Assembly: GCA_045617225.1 (NCBI GenBank)
Contig: JAZLIC010000110.1
Coordinates: forward strand, 1-12,438
Origin: JAZLIC01 sp045617225
Lineage (GTDB): Bacteria > Bacillota > Clostridia > Monoglobales > Monoglobaceae
DNA: 12,438 nucleotides
Direction of reading: 5' to 3'
Each line of letters opens with the position of its first letter. The first letter of the stretch is position 1. Both the position numbers and the translations under genes were made by a program. The notes beneath the pieces are model-generated. The model did no database searches and was not told the DNA's origin. It saw nothing but the letters and a program-made list of their open reading frames with translations. This document shows, piece after piece, positions 6,072 to 12,438 of this stretch.

Positions 6072-7343
6072 ATGAAAGTATTGGTAATCGGAAGCGGCGG
6101 CAGAGAACACACAATAGTATGGAAGCTGTCTGAAAGCCCAAAAGTAGATAAAATTTATTGTGCACCCGGAAACGGTGGTATTTCACAACTTGCAGAATGT
6201 GTACCGATTTCCGTAATGGATTTTGATGCTTTAATCAATTTTGCAAAGGAAAACTCTGTTGATTTGACGGTTGTTGCACCTGATGACCCATTGGTTGCAG
6301 GAGCGGTTGACGCCTTTGAAGCCGCAGGACTTCGTGCATTTGGACCAAACCGTGCTGCGGCAATAATTGAAGGAAGCAAATCATTCTCAAAAGAACTTAT
6401 GAAGAAATATAATATTCCTACCGCAGATTATGAGGTTTTTGAAAACAGCGATGATGCTCTGAACTATATTTATTCAAAAAATTCATATCCTGTTGTTATT
6501 AAGGCAGACGGTCTTGCACTTGGCAAAGGTGTTATTATTGCTCAAAACAAAGATGAAGCCGAAAATGCAGTTCATCAAATTTTAGATGATAAAATGTTTG
6601 GAAACGCAGGTGCAAAAGTTGTAATTGAAGAATTTTTGGTAGGACCTGAGATATCCGTTCTCGCTTTTACCGATGGCAAGGTTGTACGCCCGATGGTATC
6701 TGCGCAAGACCATAAACGCGCCTTTGATAATGATAAGGGATTAAATACCGGCGGTATGGGCACATTTTCCCCAAGCCGCATATATACTGACGATTTAGCA
6801 AAAGAGTGTATGGAAAACATCTTCCTTCCCACTATTGATGCTATGAATAAAGAAGGCAGAACATTTAAAGGCGTTTTATACTTTGGACTTATGAGCACAA
6901 AAGACGGCGTAAAAGTCATTGAATATAATTGCAGATTTGGCGACCCTGAAACACAAGTTGTTCTGCCTCGCCTAAAATCAGACCTCTTTGACATTTTTAA
7001 CGCTGTTATTGACGGAAACCTTGCGGAAACTGAAATAATATGGGACGATAATGCATATGTTTGTGTCGTTATGGCATCGGGCGGTTATCCTAAAAAATAT
7101 CAAACCGGTTATCCGATTGATGGCATAAAGCAAGCAGAGAGTCTTGGAGCAACTGTGTTTCACGCAGGTACAAAATTTGACGGAAAGGATTTTCTGACTT
7201 CCGGCGGTCGTGTTTTAGGCGTAACCGCAGGCGGTAAAAACTTAGATGATGCGATTGTCGCCGCATATCGTGCAGTTGACGTGATAAGCTTTAAGGACGC
7301 ACATTTCAGGCATGATATAGGAATAAAAAAGGATAAAATTTAA
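6072..7343 (+). CDS. purD: Phosphoribosylamine-glycine ligase (GAR synthetase), PurD
   Basis: Second step of de novo purine synthesis: 5-phosphoribosylamine + glycine + ATP gives glycinamide ribonucleotide. It is a full-length ATP-grasp enzyme of 423 residues. Visible are the N-terminal GSGGREH (7-13), APGNGG (31-36), PDDPLVAG (70-77), the ATP-binding stretch PVVIKADGLALGKGV, DHKRAFD, NTGGMG, CRFGDPETQ (metal/ATP site) and the C-terminal SGGRVLGV and FRHDIG. Two ATGs stand together. I prefer the second (6072), giving MKVLVIG as in the family and a 7-base gap from AAAGGAG; the first (6069) adds only one Met. Unusually, no other pur gene is adjacent. Purine genes usually cluster with purD at the end, so here it has separated from the operon and probably shares the xerD promoter. 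No purine riboswitch fits in the 26-base gap. Confidence 0.97.
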   Translation: MKVLVIGSGGREHTIVWKLSESPKVDKIYCAPGNGGISQLAECVPISVMDFDALINFAKENSVDLTVVAPDDPLVAGAVDAFEAAGLRAFGPNRAAAIIEGSKSFSKELMKKYNIPTADYEVFENSDDALNYIYSKNSYPVVIKADGLALGKGVIIAQNKDEAENAVHQILDDKMFGNAGAKVVIEEFLVGPEISVLAFTDGKVVRPMVSAQDHKRAFDNDKGLNTGGMGTFSPSRIYTDDLAKECMENIFLPTIDAMNKEGRTFKGVLYFGLMSTKDGVKVIEYNCRFGDPETQVVLPRLKSDLFDIFNAVIDGNLAETEIIWDDNAYVCVVMASGGYPKKYQTGYPIDGIKQAESLGATVFHAGTKFDGKDFLTSGGRVLGVTAGGKNLDDAIVAAYRAVDVISFKDAHFRHDIGIKKDKI

Positions 7344-7346
7344 TAC

Positions 7347-7381
7347 AAAAGCGGAATCAAATTTATCTTGATTCCGCTTTT
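7347..7381. terminator. Bidirectional terminator between purD and tepA
   Basis: A perfect 13-base inverted repeat, AAAAGCGGAATCA (7347-7359) and TGATTCCGCTTTT (7369-7381), with a 9-base loop. T-runs lie on both sides, so it can end purD transcripts rightward and tepA transcripts leftward. The stem overlaps the last codons of tepA, whose TAA (7363-7365) lies in the loop. Confidence 0.85.
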
Positions 7382-8043
7382 AATTTATATATTATATCTA
7401 TGGCTTTTGAAATTCCGCCAACATCATCAATAAGTCCGCATTCTACTGCTTCCTCTCCAAAGAGTATCGTACCTACATCATTTGCAATAGCATCTGTTTC
7501 AAGCATTATTTCTCTTAATCTGTCCTTTGAAATATTTGAGTTAGACGCTACAAAGTTAATAAGCCTTTCTTGCACCTTTGTAAAATAATCAAATGTTTGT
7601 CTTACGCCGATTATTGTTCCGTTCATACGTATCGGATGAATGGTCATAGTTGCCGACGGCACAATAAGAGAGTATTTTGCGGACACTGCAAGCGGTACAC
7701 CTATACTATGGCCTCCTCCCAAAACAATGGAAACCGTTGGCTTGCGCATACTTGAAATCATTTCCGCAACTGCAAGACCTGCTTCGACATCACCGCCCAT
7801 TGTATTTAGAAGTATCAAAAGTCCGTCAATTTCGTCATCTTCTTCTATCTGAACAAGCTGAGGTATTACATGTTCATACTTGGTGGTTTTACTCTGCGGT
7901 GGCAGAATAATATGACCTTCTATCTCGCCTATTATATTTAAGCAATGGATTTTTCCTCGATGGTTTTCAACTTCAATACTCCCCATCTCTTTTATTTTTT
8001 CAGTGGTATTATCCTTAGAATTCTTATCTTTTTCATCATTCAT
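7363..8043 (-). CDS. tepA: ClpP-like serine protease, TepA/YmfB family
   Basis: A 226-residue cytoplasmic ClpP-fold protease of the TepA (translocation-enhancing protein, B. subtilis YmfB) type. Similarity is strong in IHCLNIIGEIEGH (32-44), LPPQSKTTKYEHVIPQ (47-62), LNTMGGDVEAGLA (79-91), VLGGGHSIGVP (107-117) and TMTIHPIRM (132-140). The likely triad is S113 in GHSIG, H136, and D189 in the ANDVGT stretch. The first 30 residues are charged and low in complexity, as in relatives. In Bacillus the family is linked to forespore proteolysis and secretion, consistent with a spore former. Unlike Bacillus, it is not beside a FtsK/SpoIIIE gene here. The ATG at 8043 has AAGGAGG upstream. A possible -10 (TATACT on the minus strand near 8070) has only a weak -35. 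The gene is monocistronic, ends in the shared terminator, and is divergent from metA. Confidence 0.92.
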   Translation of the reverse strand: MNDEKDKNSKDNTTEKIKEMGSIEVENHRGKIHCLNIIGEIEGHIILPPQSKTTKYEHVIPQLVQIEEDDEIDGLLILLNTMGGDVEAGLAVAEMISSMRKPTVSIVLGGGHSIGVPLAVSAKYSLIVPSATMTIHPIRMNGTIIGVRQTFDYFTKVQERLINFVASNSNISKDRLREIMLETDAIANDVGTILFGEEAVECGLIDDVGGISKAIDIIYKLKAESR

Positions 8044-8084
8044 ATTCTTTACCTCCTTATTTTATGTAGTATATACAAAAAAGC

Positions 8085-8113
8085 TTTACTTAATCGAAAA
8101 ACTGTGATATAAT
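8085..8113 (+). promoter_or_regulatory. Likely promoter of metA
   Basis: TTTACT (8085-8090), a 17-base spacer and a perfect TATAAT (8108-8113), 39 bases before the GTG start. The implied leader is only about 30-35 bases, too short for a SAM riboswitch or T-box, which often control methionine genes in Firmicutes. Confidence 0.6.
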
Positions 8114-8152
8114 TTACTTTTGTTAAAGACTGTATTTTAAGGAGGGGTTATT

Positions 8153-9076
8153 GTGCCAATTAAAATTTCGGATAATTTACCTGCAACAAGTATTTTAAAT
8201 AGCGAAAATATATTTGTTATAACTGAAACCCGTGCTATTACTCAGGACATTCGTCCTTTGGAAATCGTGATACTGAATTTAATGCCGACAAAAATTGAAA
8301 CAGAAACTCAACTTTTGCGTGTACTGGGAAACATTCCTCTGCAAATAAATATCAGTTTTATGCACACAAAAACTTATGTGTCAAAAAATACTTCTATGAG
8401 CCACATTGAAACCTTTTACGATACTTTTGACAATCTAAAACATAAAAAATTTGACGGAATGATTATAACCGGCGCTCCTGTGGAACACCTTGAATTTGAA
8501 GATGTTGATTATTGGGATGAGCTTTGCGAAATTATGGAATGGTCAAAAACTAATGTTACTTCCACCTTTCATATTTGCTGGGGTGCACAAGCTGCCCTCT
8601 ACTACCATTATGGTATACAGAAACATAACTTAAATAAAAAAATGTTTGGTATTTTCCCGCACAGTGCCGTTCCGGATAAAAAACATAAAATCTTGCTTCG
8701 CGGTTTCGATGATGTTTTTTATGCACCGCATTCCCGCCATACCGAAGTTTGGCGTTCGGATATTGAGAAGGTCCCGGAGCTTGAAATACTTGCAGAGTCC
8801 GAAGAAGCCGGCGTTTATATTGTATCAGCAAAGAGTGAACGCCAATTCTTTGTTATGGGACATTCCGAATACGATAGCGATACACTTAAAAAAGAGTATT
8901 TGCGTGATGCGGAAAAGGGCGAAAATATTCAGGTGCCGAAAAATTATTTCCCTGATGATGACCCAAGCAGAGAGCCGATGGTCAAATGGCGTGCACATGC
9001 AAATTTATTATATTCAAATTGGCTTAACTATTTTGTATATCAGACAACACCGTATAACATCGAGGATATTAAATAA
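8153..9076 (+). CDS. metA: Homoserine O-acyltransferase, MetA family, predicted acetyl-CoA-specific
   Basis: Activates homoserine for methionine synthesis in the cytoplasm. It has 307 residues, full length for MetA. Catalytic residues are C142 (HICWGAQAA), H237 and E239 (MGHSEYD). RPLEIVILNLMPTKIETETQLLRVLGN (34-60) and VTSTFHICWG are family signatures. Residue 111 is Glu (ITGAPVEHLEF), where E. coli MetA has Gly; structural work on B. cereus MetA linked Glu111 to acetyl-CoA and Gly111 to succinyl-CoA. I therefore predict O-acetylhomoserine as product, although automatic annotation often says succinyltransferase. The GTG at 8153 follows AAGGAGGGG and gives MPIKISDNLPA, the usual N-terminus. 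The gene stands alone, with its own promoter and a strong terminator, and no methionine-biosynthesis neighbour. Confidence 0.95.
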   Translation: MPIKISDNLPATSILNSENIFVITETRAITQDIRPLEIVILNLMPTKIETETQLLRVLGNIPLQINISFMHTKTYVSKNTSMSHIETFYDTFDNLKHKKFDGMIITGAPVEHLEFEDVDYWDELCEIMEWSKTNVTSTFHICWGAQAALYYHYGIQKHNLNKKMFGIFPHSAVPDKKHKILLRGFDDVFYAPHSRHTEVWRSDIEKVPELEILAESEEAGVYIVSAKSERQFFVMGHSEYDSDTLKKEYLRDAEKGENIQVPKNYFPDDDPSREPMVKWRAHANLLYSNWLNYFVYQTTPYNIEDIK

Positions 9077-9107
9077 AGGAGGTTTTCATTAAACGAAAAC
9101 CTCCTTT
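9075..9107. terminator. Bidirectional terminator between metA and the convergent membrane-protein gene
   Basis: A perfect 13-base inverted repeat, AAAGGAGGTTTTC (9075-9087) and GAAAACCTCCTTT (9095-9107), loop of 7 bases, followed rightward by ATTTTTTAT. The stem starts within the metA stop codon and reaches the stop codon of the leftward gene (9106-9108). The AAGGAGG in one arm resembles a ribosome binding site but has no gene after it. Confidence 0.88.
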
Positions 9108-9681
9108 ATTTTTTATCTTTATAAATTAGATTATTTAAGAATTTGATGTCAGGTTGAATTCTTTTAACTCCTAATTCGTAGCCTATAAATATAATTAGTG
9201 GTTTAATTATAAGCACTAACAAAAATGATAATACGGAATCATTCTTCAAAAAAGCCTCAAATGGTATATACCAAATCTTTATCAAGAAGTCAAAAACACC
9301 GTTTATATAATTGTCCGCAAATATAAACGGAGATGAGCCGTTTATAACATCGGCGAAATAAGCCCCATCTGCCACTTTAATTTTCAAAGCAAGCGAAAGT
9401 AAAATCAGCAAAGCCGGAATTATCAAGGTTACGCCTGTTACTGCAAGCGGTACTCGTTTGTCGGGATAAAATCCCGGTATTTTGCGCGAGTCCGCACGCC
9501 CCACCTGCCATATAATAGAATACAAGGTCGGAATGTATATAAGCGTAGTTATTATACTAAACAAATATGGTTTCTCTTGCGAAAAATTAAATAATGGAAA
9601 CAACAACAAAACCGCCAAAATAACACAAAAAATATGGTATAAATAAAGCTTAAAAGACGTTTTAAGAACTTTATTTAACAT
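9106..9681 (-). CDS. Putative multi-pass membrane protein, unknown function
   Basis: A 191-residue hydrophobic protein that I do not recognise. About four membrane segments are visible: roughly 13-33, 41-62, 80-100 and 151-172. A polar stretch, QVGRADSRKIPGFYPDKR (59-76), lies between the second and third, and a longer soluble or amphipathic loop (about 101-150) between the third and fourth. The C-terminus is basic (IYKDKK), probably cytoplasmic. I choose the ATG at 9681, preceded by AGGTGA with a 4-base gap, over an upstream TTG at 9699 that has no ribosome binding site. Only 4 bases separate it from the DUF2752 gene upstream, so the two are translationally coupled and may work together in the membrane. 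Confidence 0.75.
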   Translation of the reverse strand: MLNKVLKTSFKLYLYHIFCVILAVLLLFPLFNFSQEKPYLFSIITTLIYIPTLYSIIWQVGRADSRKIPGFYPDKRVPLAVTGVTLIIPALLILLSLALKIKVADGAYFADVINGSSPFIFADNYINGVFDFLIKIWYIPFEAFLKNDSVLSFLLVLIIKPLIIFIGYELGVKRIQPDIKFLNNLIYKDKK

Positions 9682-9685
9682 ACAA

Positions 9686-10087
9686 TCACCTACCACCAAA
9701 AATTAACTTATATACAAAACCGTCTCTTGGCCTAAAAACCACAATTTGGTTTTGTAAATCAAACATTCTTATGAAATATACAACAATAATTACAGTCAGG
9801 CACACCCAACAAAACAAATTCTTATGTTTTTCGGGCATTCGTTTTCCAAAGATTAAAAACATAGTGAAAATCGGCAACAACACAATCGGAGGATAGAAAT
9901 AAAATGCGTCATAAAAATCAAGTTTAAGAGCGGAAATAACGGCTCTGGTAATACCGCATCCGGGGCAAGAAATTCCAGTCACAAACTTAATCGGACAACC
10001 GACTCCGCTAATATATAAAACAAAAGCTATTCCGAAAAATATAATGCAATACGCAATATTGTTTAAAAATTTTTGTTTATTTTTCAA
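9686..10087 (-). CDS. DUF2752 family membrane protein
   Basis: A 133-residue small membrane protein with the hallmark of DUF2752: CPIKFVTGISCPGCGITRA (31-49), containing CPxCGxTR just after the first membrane segment. Membrane helices are about 8-30, 62-80 and 92-108. The family has no established function; the paired cysteines could bind metal or form a disulfide (inference). The start is TTG at 10087 with AGGGGA 5 bases upstream; no ATG or GTG occurs in frame before the conserved motif. It lies 18 bases after the CE7 esterase gene and 4 bases before the unknown membrane-protein gene, so it is probably in one operon. Confidence 0.85.
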   Translation of the reverse strand: MKNKQKFLNNIAYCIIFFGIAFVLYISGVGCPIKFVTGISCPGCGITRAVISALKLDFYDAFYFYPPIVLLPIFTMFLIFGKRMPEKHKNLFCWVCLTVIIVVYFIRMFDLQNQIVVFRPRDGFVYKLIFGGR

Positions 10088-10105
10088 GGAAATCCCCTAC
10101 TATAA

Positions 10106-11062
10106 TTATTTTTCCAAGAGCCACAACATTACCGTTTCGACAACATCAGGCAAATCTTCGTGACCGTAATCAGGATAAAATGTCACATCTTTTGGCGAAG
10201 TTATTTTATTATATGCCGCAAATTGTGTAGATGGCGGACAAGTATCATCCATAAGCCCTGTGAACATCTTTACCTTTCCTTTAATACGCTTTGTAATATT
10301 TTGAATATCGATATAGCCAAGCAATTCAAAGATTTCATCTTCTCTTTCGTGTCTTGGGTCAAAACTTCGAAAATACTCTTTAATTTCCTTGTAAGCACGC
10401 TCGTCCATATCCATTTCCCAAACACGCTTATAATCCGATAAAAACGGATAGCAAGCCGCCGCTTTGTAAATGCGCGGTTCAAGAGCTGCACAAGCAAATG
10501 TCAGTGCACCGCCTTGTGAGCCGCCGAAGGCGGAAACTCTATTTTCGTTTACTTCTTTAAAATCCATTATAATTCCCGCAAGCTCTGTCGCATCTAAAAA
10601 AATACTTCTGTAAAGGAGCTTTTTAGGGTCATTGTTTTCAAGTCCCCTGATAATATGGCCATGCAGAGTATTGCCGATAACCCCTCCTACATCCTCTGAT
10701 TTACCGGCTTGTCCACGGCAATCAAGTGAAGCAACGCAAAAGCCTTGACCTGCCCATGATAAAAGTGTTGACCAAGGCGACGACTTTCCCCAATAGCCAT
10801 GGAAAAGCAATACTGCGTCAGCAGGCTCTGATATATTTTTAGGTCTTGCGTATTTTGCAAAGACTCTCGCACCGTCCATTCCTATAAAGTAAAGTTCAAA
10901 ACATTCCGCATTGGGAAAGTCTAAAACTTTTTTAAGCGTTATCTCCGGGTCAATCGCTTTCATTTCTGTAATTGAATTATCCCAAAATTCATCAATATCT
11001 TTTGGGCAAGGGCTTACGCCCATATAATTTTTTAATTCACTTGGTTTTAAATCTAATAGCAT
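10106..11062 (-). CDS. Acetyl xylan esterase / cephalosporin-C deacetylase, CE7 family (AXE1)
   Basis: An alpha/beta-hydrolase that removes acetyl groups from short xylo-oligosaccharides and related acetyl esters. It has 318 residues, exactly the usual CE7 length. Key features are HGYWGKS (88-94, Y90 for the oxyanion hole), the CE7 signature LDCRGQAGKS (113-122), the nucleophile elbow GGSQGG (180-185, S182), D272 in GLMDDTCPPST, and H301 in YPDYGHED. There is no signal peptide, so it should be cytoplasmic and act on imported acetylated sugars; the wide gene-finder name cephalosporin-C deacetylase reflects the family, not the substrate. The ATG at 11062 follows CGGAG by about 8 bases; an in-frame TTG at 11080 lacks support. 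It lies 23 bases after the DUF1653 gene. A second linked glycan gene is galE upstream. Confidence 0.93.
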   Translation of the reverse strand: MLLDLKPSELKNYMGVSPCPKDIDEFWDNSITEMKAIDPEITLKKVLDFPNAECFELYFIGMDGARVFAKYARPKNISEPADAVLLFHGYWGKSSPWSTLLSWAGQGFCVASLDCRGQAGKSEDVGGVIGNTLHGHIIRGLENNDPKKLLYRSIFLDATELAGIIMDFKEVNENRVSAFGGSQGGALTFACAALEPRIYKAAACYPFLSDYKRVWEMDMDERAYKEIKEYFRSFDPRHEREDEIFELLGYIDIQNITKRIKGKVKMFTGLMDDTCPPSTQFAAYNKITSPKDVTFYPDYGHEDLPDVVETVMLWLLEK

Positions 11063-11085
11063 AATAATTCTCCGTTTCAAATATT

Positions 11086-11307
11086 TTAAAAACTTTCATC
11101 ATCGCCGATATACATAAATCTCGGCTCTTTTTTGCCATCAACCATAACATCTTCTTCCCACATAGAAAGAGGCCTTACCCATACATCGCCGCTACCGTAT
11201 AAAGCCTTATATACGACCATCTTTTCAAGGGTTTCGGAATGGTTTGCAATATATAAGAGTTCGTATTTATTCCCTTTATAGTGCCTGTATTTTCCGGGTT
11301 TTGTCAT
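11086..11307 (-). CDS. DUF1653 domain protein
   Basis: A 73-residue single-domain protein. The sequence KPGKYRHYKGNKYELLYIANHSETLEKMVVYKALYGSGDVWVRPLSMWEE covers essentially the whole DUF1653 domain, a small, mostly beta fold seen in many bacteria. Its function is not established. I choose the ATG at 11307, with AGAGGTGA upstream and a 4-base gap; a TTG at 11328 would add seven residues with no ribosome binding site. It follows the galE terminator by a short distance and I see no strong promoter of its own, so partial read-through from galE is possible. It is the first gene of the esterase group. Confidence 0.9.
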   Translation of the reverse strand: MTKPGKYRHYKGNKYELLYIANHSETLEKMVVYKALYGSGDVWVRPLSMWEEDVMVDGKKEPRFMYIGDDESF

Positions 11308-11340
11308 AGTTTCACCTCTAAAATTCAAAATCTTTGCAAC

Positions 11341-11366
11341 AAGAAGCAGCCAAAAGACTGCTTCTT
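11341..11366 (-). terminator. Terminator downstream of galE
   Basis: Inverted repeat AAGAAGCAG (11341-11349) and CTGCTTCTT (11358-11366) around an 8-base loop, starting 5 bases after the galE stop. The T-run after the hairpin is short (TTCTTGTT on the minus strand), so termination may be partial, allowing some read-through into the DUF1653 gene. Confidence 0.6.
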
Positions 11367-11370
11367 ATAA

Positions 11371-12384
11371 TTACGCATTAAAACCCTTGGGGTTTTTCTG
11401 TTGCCATCTCCAAGAGTCAGCACACATATCTTCTAAATTCTTTTCTGCTTTAAATCCAAGCTCTTCAAATGCTTTTTGCGGATTTGCATAACAAGCACCG
11501 ATATCACCTGGACGGCATTCCTCAATCTTGTATTCAATATCATGACCGCAAGCTTTGCTGTACGCCTTTATCATTTCAAGGACAGAATATCCTTGACCGG
11601 TACCTAAATTGTATGTAACAACACCTGTATGCTCCGAAATCTTTTTAAGTGCCAACAAATGACCATGCGCCAGGTCATTAACATGTATATAGTCACGCAC
11701 ACCGGTTCCGTCAGGCGTGTCATATACATCACCGAAGACATGAACATACGGATACTGTCCGACTGCAACTCTTGCAATGTATGGCATAAGGTTATTCGGT
11801 ATACCCTGTGGGTCCTCGCCAATCATTCCGCTTTCATGTGCGCCGACAGGATTAAAGTATCTGAGAATTGCAATATCCCATTCCTTATCGGAATTTGCAA
11901 GGTCACGGAGTATCTCTTCTATCATAAGCTTTGTACGACCGTACGGATTTGTGCAAGAAAGTGGAAAATCCTCACTTATCGGAACAGTTTTCGGTACGCC
12001 GTAAACCGTTGCGGAGGAACTGAAAACCAACTTTTTTACATTAAATTCCGCCATAACTTCACAAAGGTTAATGGTACTGTACAAGTTATTGTGATAATAA
12101 GAAAGTGGAATTTCAACCGACTCTCCTACTGCTTTAAGACCTGCAAAATGGATAACCGCATCAAACTTGTTTTCGCTGAATATTTTACGGATAGCCTCTT
12201 TATTTACGAGGTCCTCTTTATAAAACTTTACTGCCTTTCCTGTAATTTTTTCAACACGATTAAGTGCCTCAACATTACTGTTTGCAAGATTATCAATAAC
12301 CGTCACATCATATCCGCCTTCAAGTAATTGAACACAAGTATGACTTCCGATATATCCTGCACCGCCGGTAACAAGTATTGTCAT
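11371..12384 (-). CDS. galE: UDP-glucose 4-epimerase, GalE
   Basis: Interconverts UDP-galactose and UDP-glucose with bound NAD in the cytoplasm (Leloir pathway and supply of galactose for cell-surface glycans). It has 337 residues, the family's usual length. The N-terminal Rossmann motif is TGGAGYIGSH (6-15), NAD ribose contact D31 (VIDNL), HFAGLKAVGES (79-89), and the short-chain dehydrogenase triad S124, Y148 and K152 (FSSSATVYG and NPYGRTK). RYFNPVGAHESG, DGTGVRDYIHV and YNLGTGQGYSVLEM are strong GalE signatures. The ATG at 12384 follows GAGAGG by 7 bases; an upstream in-frame start adds five residues that cross this site. A preceding gene may end only 11 bases upstream, so galE is probably not first in its operon. 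Confidence 0.97.
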   Translation of the reverse strand: MTILVTGGAGYIGSHTCVQLLEGGYDVTVIDNLANSNVEALNRVEKITGKAVKFYKEDLVNKEAIRKIFSENKFDAVIHFAGLKAVGESVEIPLSYYHNNLYSTINLCEVMAEFNVKKLVFSSSATVYGVPKTVPISEDFPLSCTNPYGRTKLMIEEILRDLANSDKEWDIAILRYFNPVGAHESGMIGEDPQGIPNNLMPYIARVAVGQYPYVHVFGDVYDTPDGTGVRDYIHVNDLAHGHLLALKKISEHTGVVTYNLGTGQGYSVLEMIKAYSKACGHDIEYKIEECRPGDIGACYANPQKAFEELGFKAEKNLEDMCADSWRWQQKNPKGFNA

Positions 12385-12395
12385 GGGAAAACCTC

Positions 12396-12437
12396 TCAAT
12401 CAAGTAATTTTTGGGGGTAGATGCCGTCTTCACGCAT
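12396..12437 (-). CDS. Possible C-terminal end of an upstream gene (partial)
   Basis: One leftward frame is open from the window edge to a TGA at 12396-12398, encoding MREDGIYPQKLLD as the last 13 residues. It would end 11 bases before the galE ATG, with the galE ribosome binding site directly after its stop, which is normal operon spacing. Of the other two frames, one has an early stop and the other runs into galE out of frame. Too short to assign a family. Confidence 0.3.
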   Translation of the reverse strand: MREDGIYPQKLLD

Positions 12438-12438
12438 T

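Noticed and set aside
8104..8113. GTGATATAAT in the metA promoter, identical to the iorA palindrome half plus -10, suggesting a shared regulator.
   Set aside because: The second half-site (TATATCAC) is missing at metA. The shared bases are mostly the -10 itself with a common TGTGA extension.
9075..9087. AAGGAGG after metA as a ribosome binding site for a small gene.
   Set aside because: It is one arm of the terminator hairpin and no open frame with a proper start follows.
11629..12327. Long rightward open frame of 232 codons opposite galE.
   Set aside because: It is antisense to a fully conserved galE and its translation is rich in Cys, Ile and Arg with no domain resemblance.

Overview
The window reads as a chromosomal segment of an AT-rich, spore-forming, anaerobic Firmicute (Clostridia type). 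The reasons are the sporulation gene spoIIM, a TepA-type ClpP-like protease, an indolepyruvate:ferredoxin oxidoreductase gene (a strictly anaerobic ferredoxin-linked enzyme), purine-rich ribosome binding sites (AGGAGG-like) before nearly every gene, and frequent GTG and TTG starts. I see no rRNA, tRNA, CRISPR array, insertion sequence or phage gene. The whole window is densely coding, and no gene-free stretch exceeds about 140 bases.

Layout, left to right. Positions 1-4304 are a leftward block of four genes: three consecutive, overlapping genes of the M42 (TET/glutamyl aminopeptidase) metallopeptidase fold, then iorA, which runs off the left edge. The first M42 gene (3321-4304) keeps every metal ligand and the catalytic glutamate. 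The second (2395-3321) has lost three of the key residues. The third (1509-2402) has lost all of them. A 20-bp perfect palindrome sits between the -35 and -10 of a likely iorA promoter, at the very end of the third gene. Positions 4442-7343 are rightward: spoIIM, then xerD and purD, with a bidirectional terminator after purD. tepA (7363-8043, leftward) and metA (8153-9076, rightward) are divergent from a short shared region, and metA ends in another bidirectional terminator. Positions 9106-11307 are a leftward four-gene group: a DUF1653 gene, a CE7 carbohydrate esterase, a DUF2752 membrane protein and an unknown membrane protein. galE (11371-12384) lies upstream with its own terminator, and the last codons of another leftward gene may be visible at the right edge.

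How the genes fit together: most are housekeeping genes (purine and methionine synthesis, chromosome dimer resolution, UDP-galactose metabolism, keto-acid oxidation, sporulation). The standout is the M42 trio. M42 enzymes normally assemble into homododecameric shells. One catalytic subunit encoded with two progressively degenerate pseudo-subunits, translationally coupled by overlaps of 1 and 8 bases, suggests a hetero-oligomeric peptidase with non-catalytic subunits. That is an inference from sequence. Other points worth checking are an Asn in place of the catalytic His in XerD, and a Glu111 in MetA that predicts acetyl-CoA rather than succinyl-CoA use.
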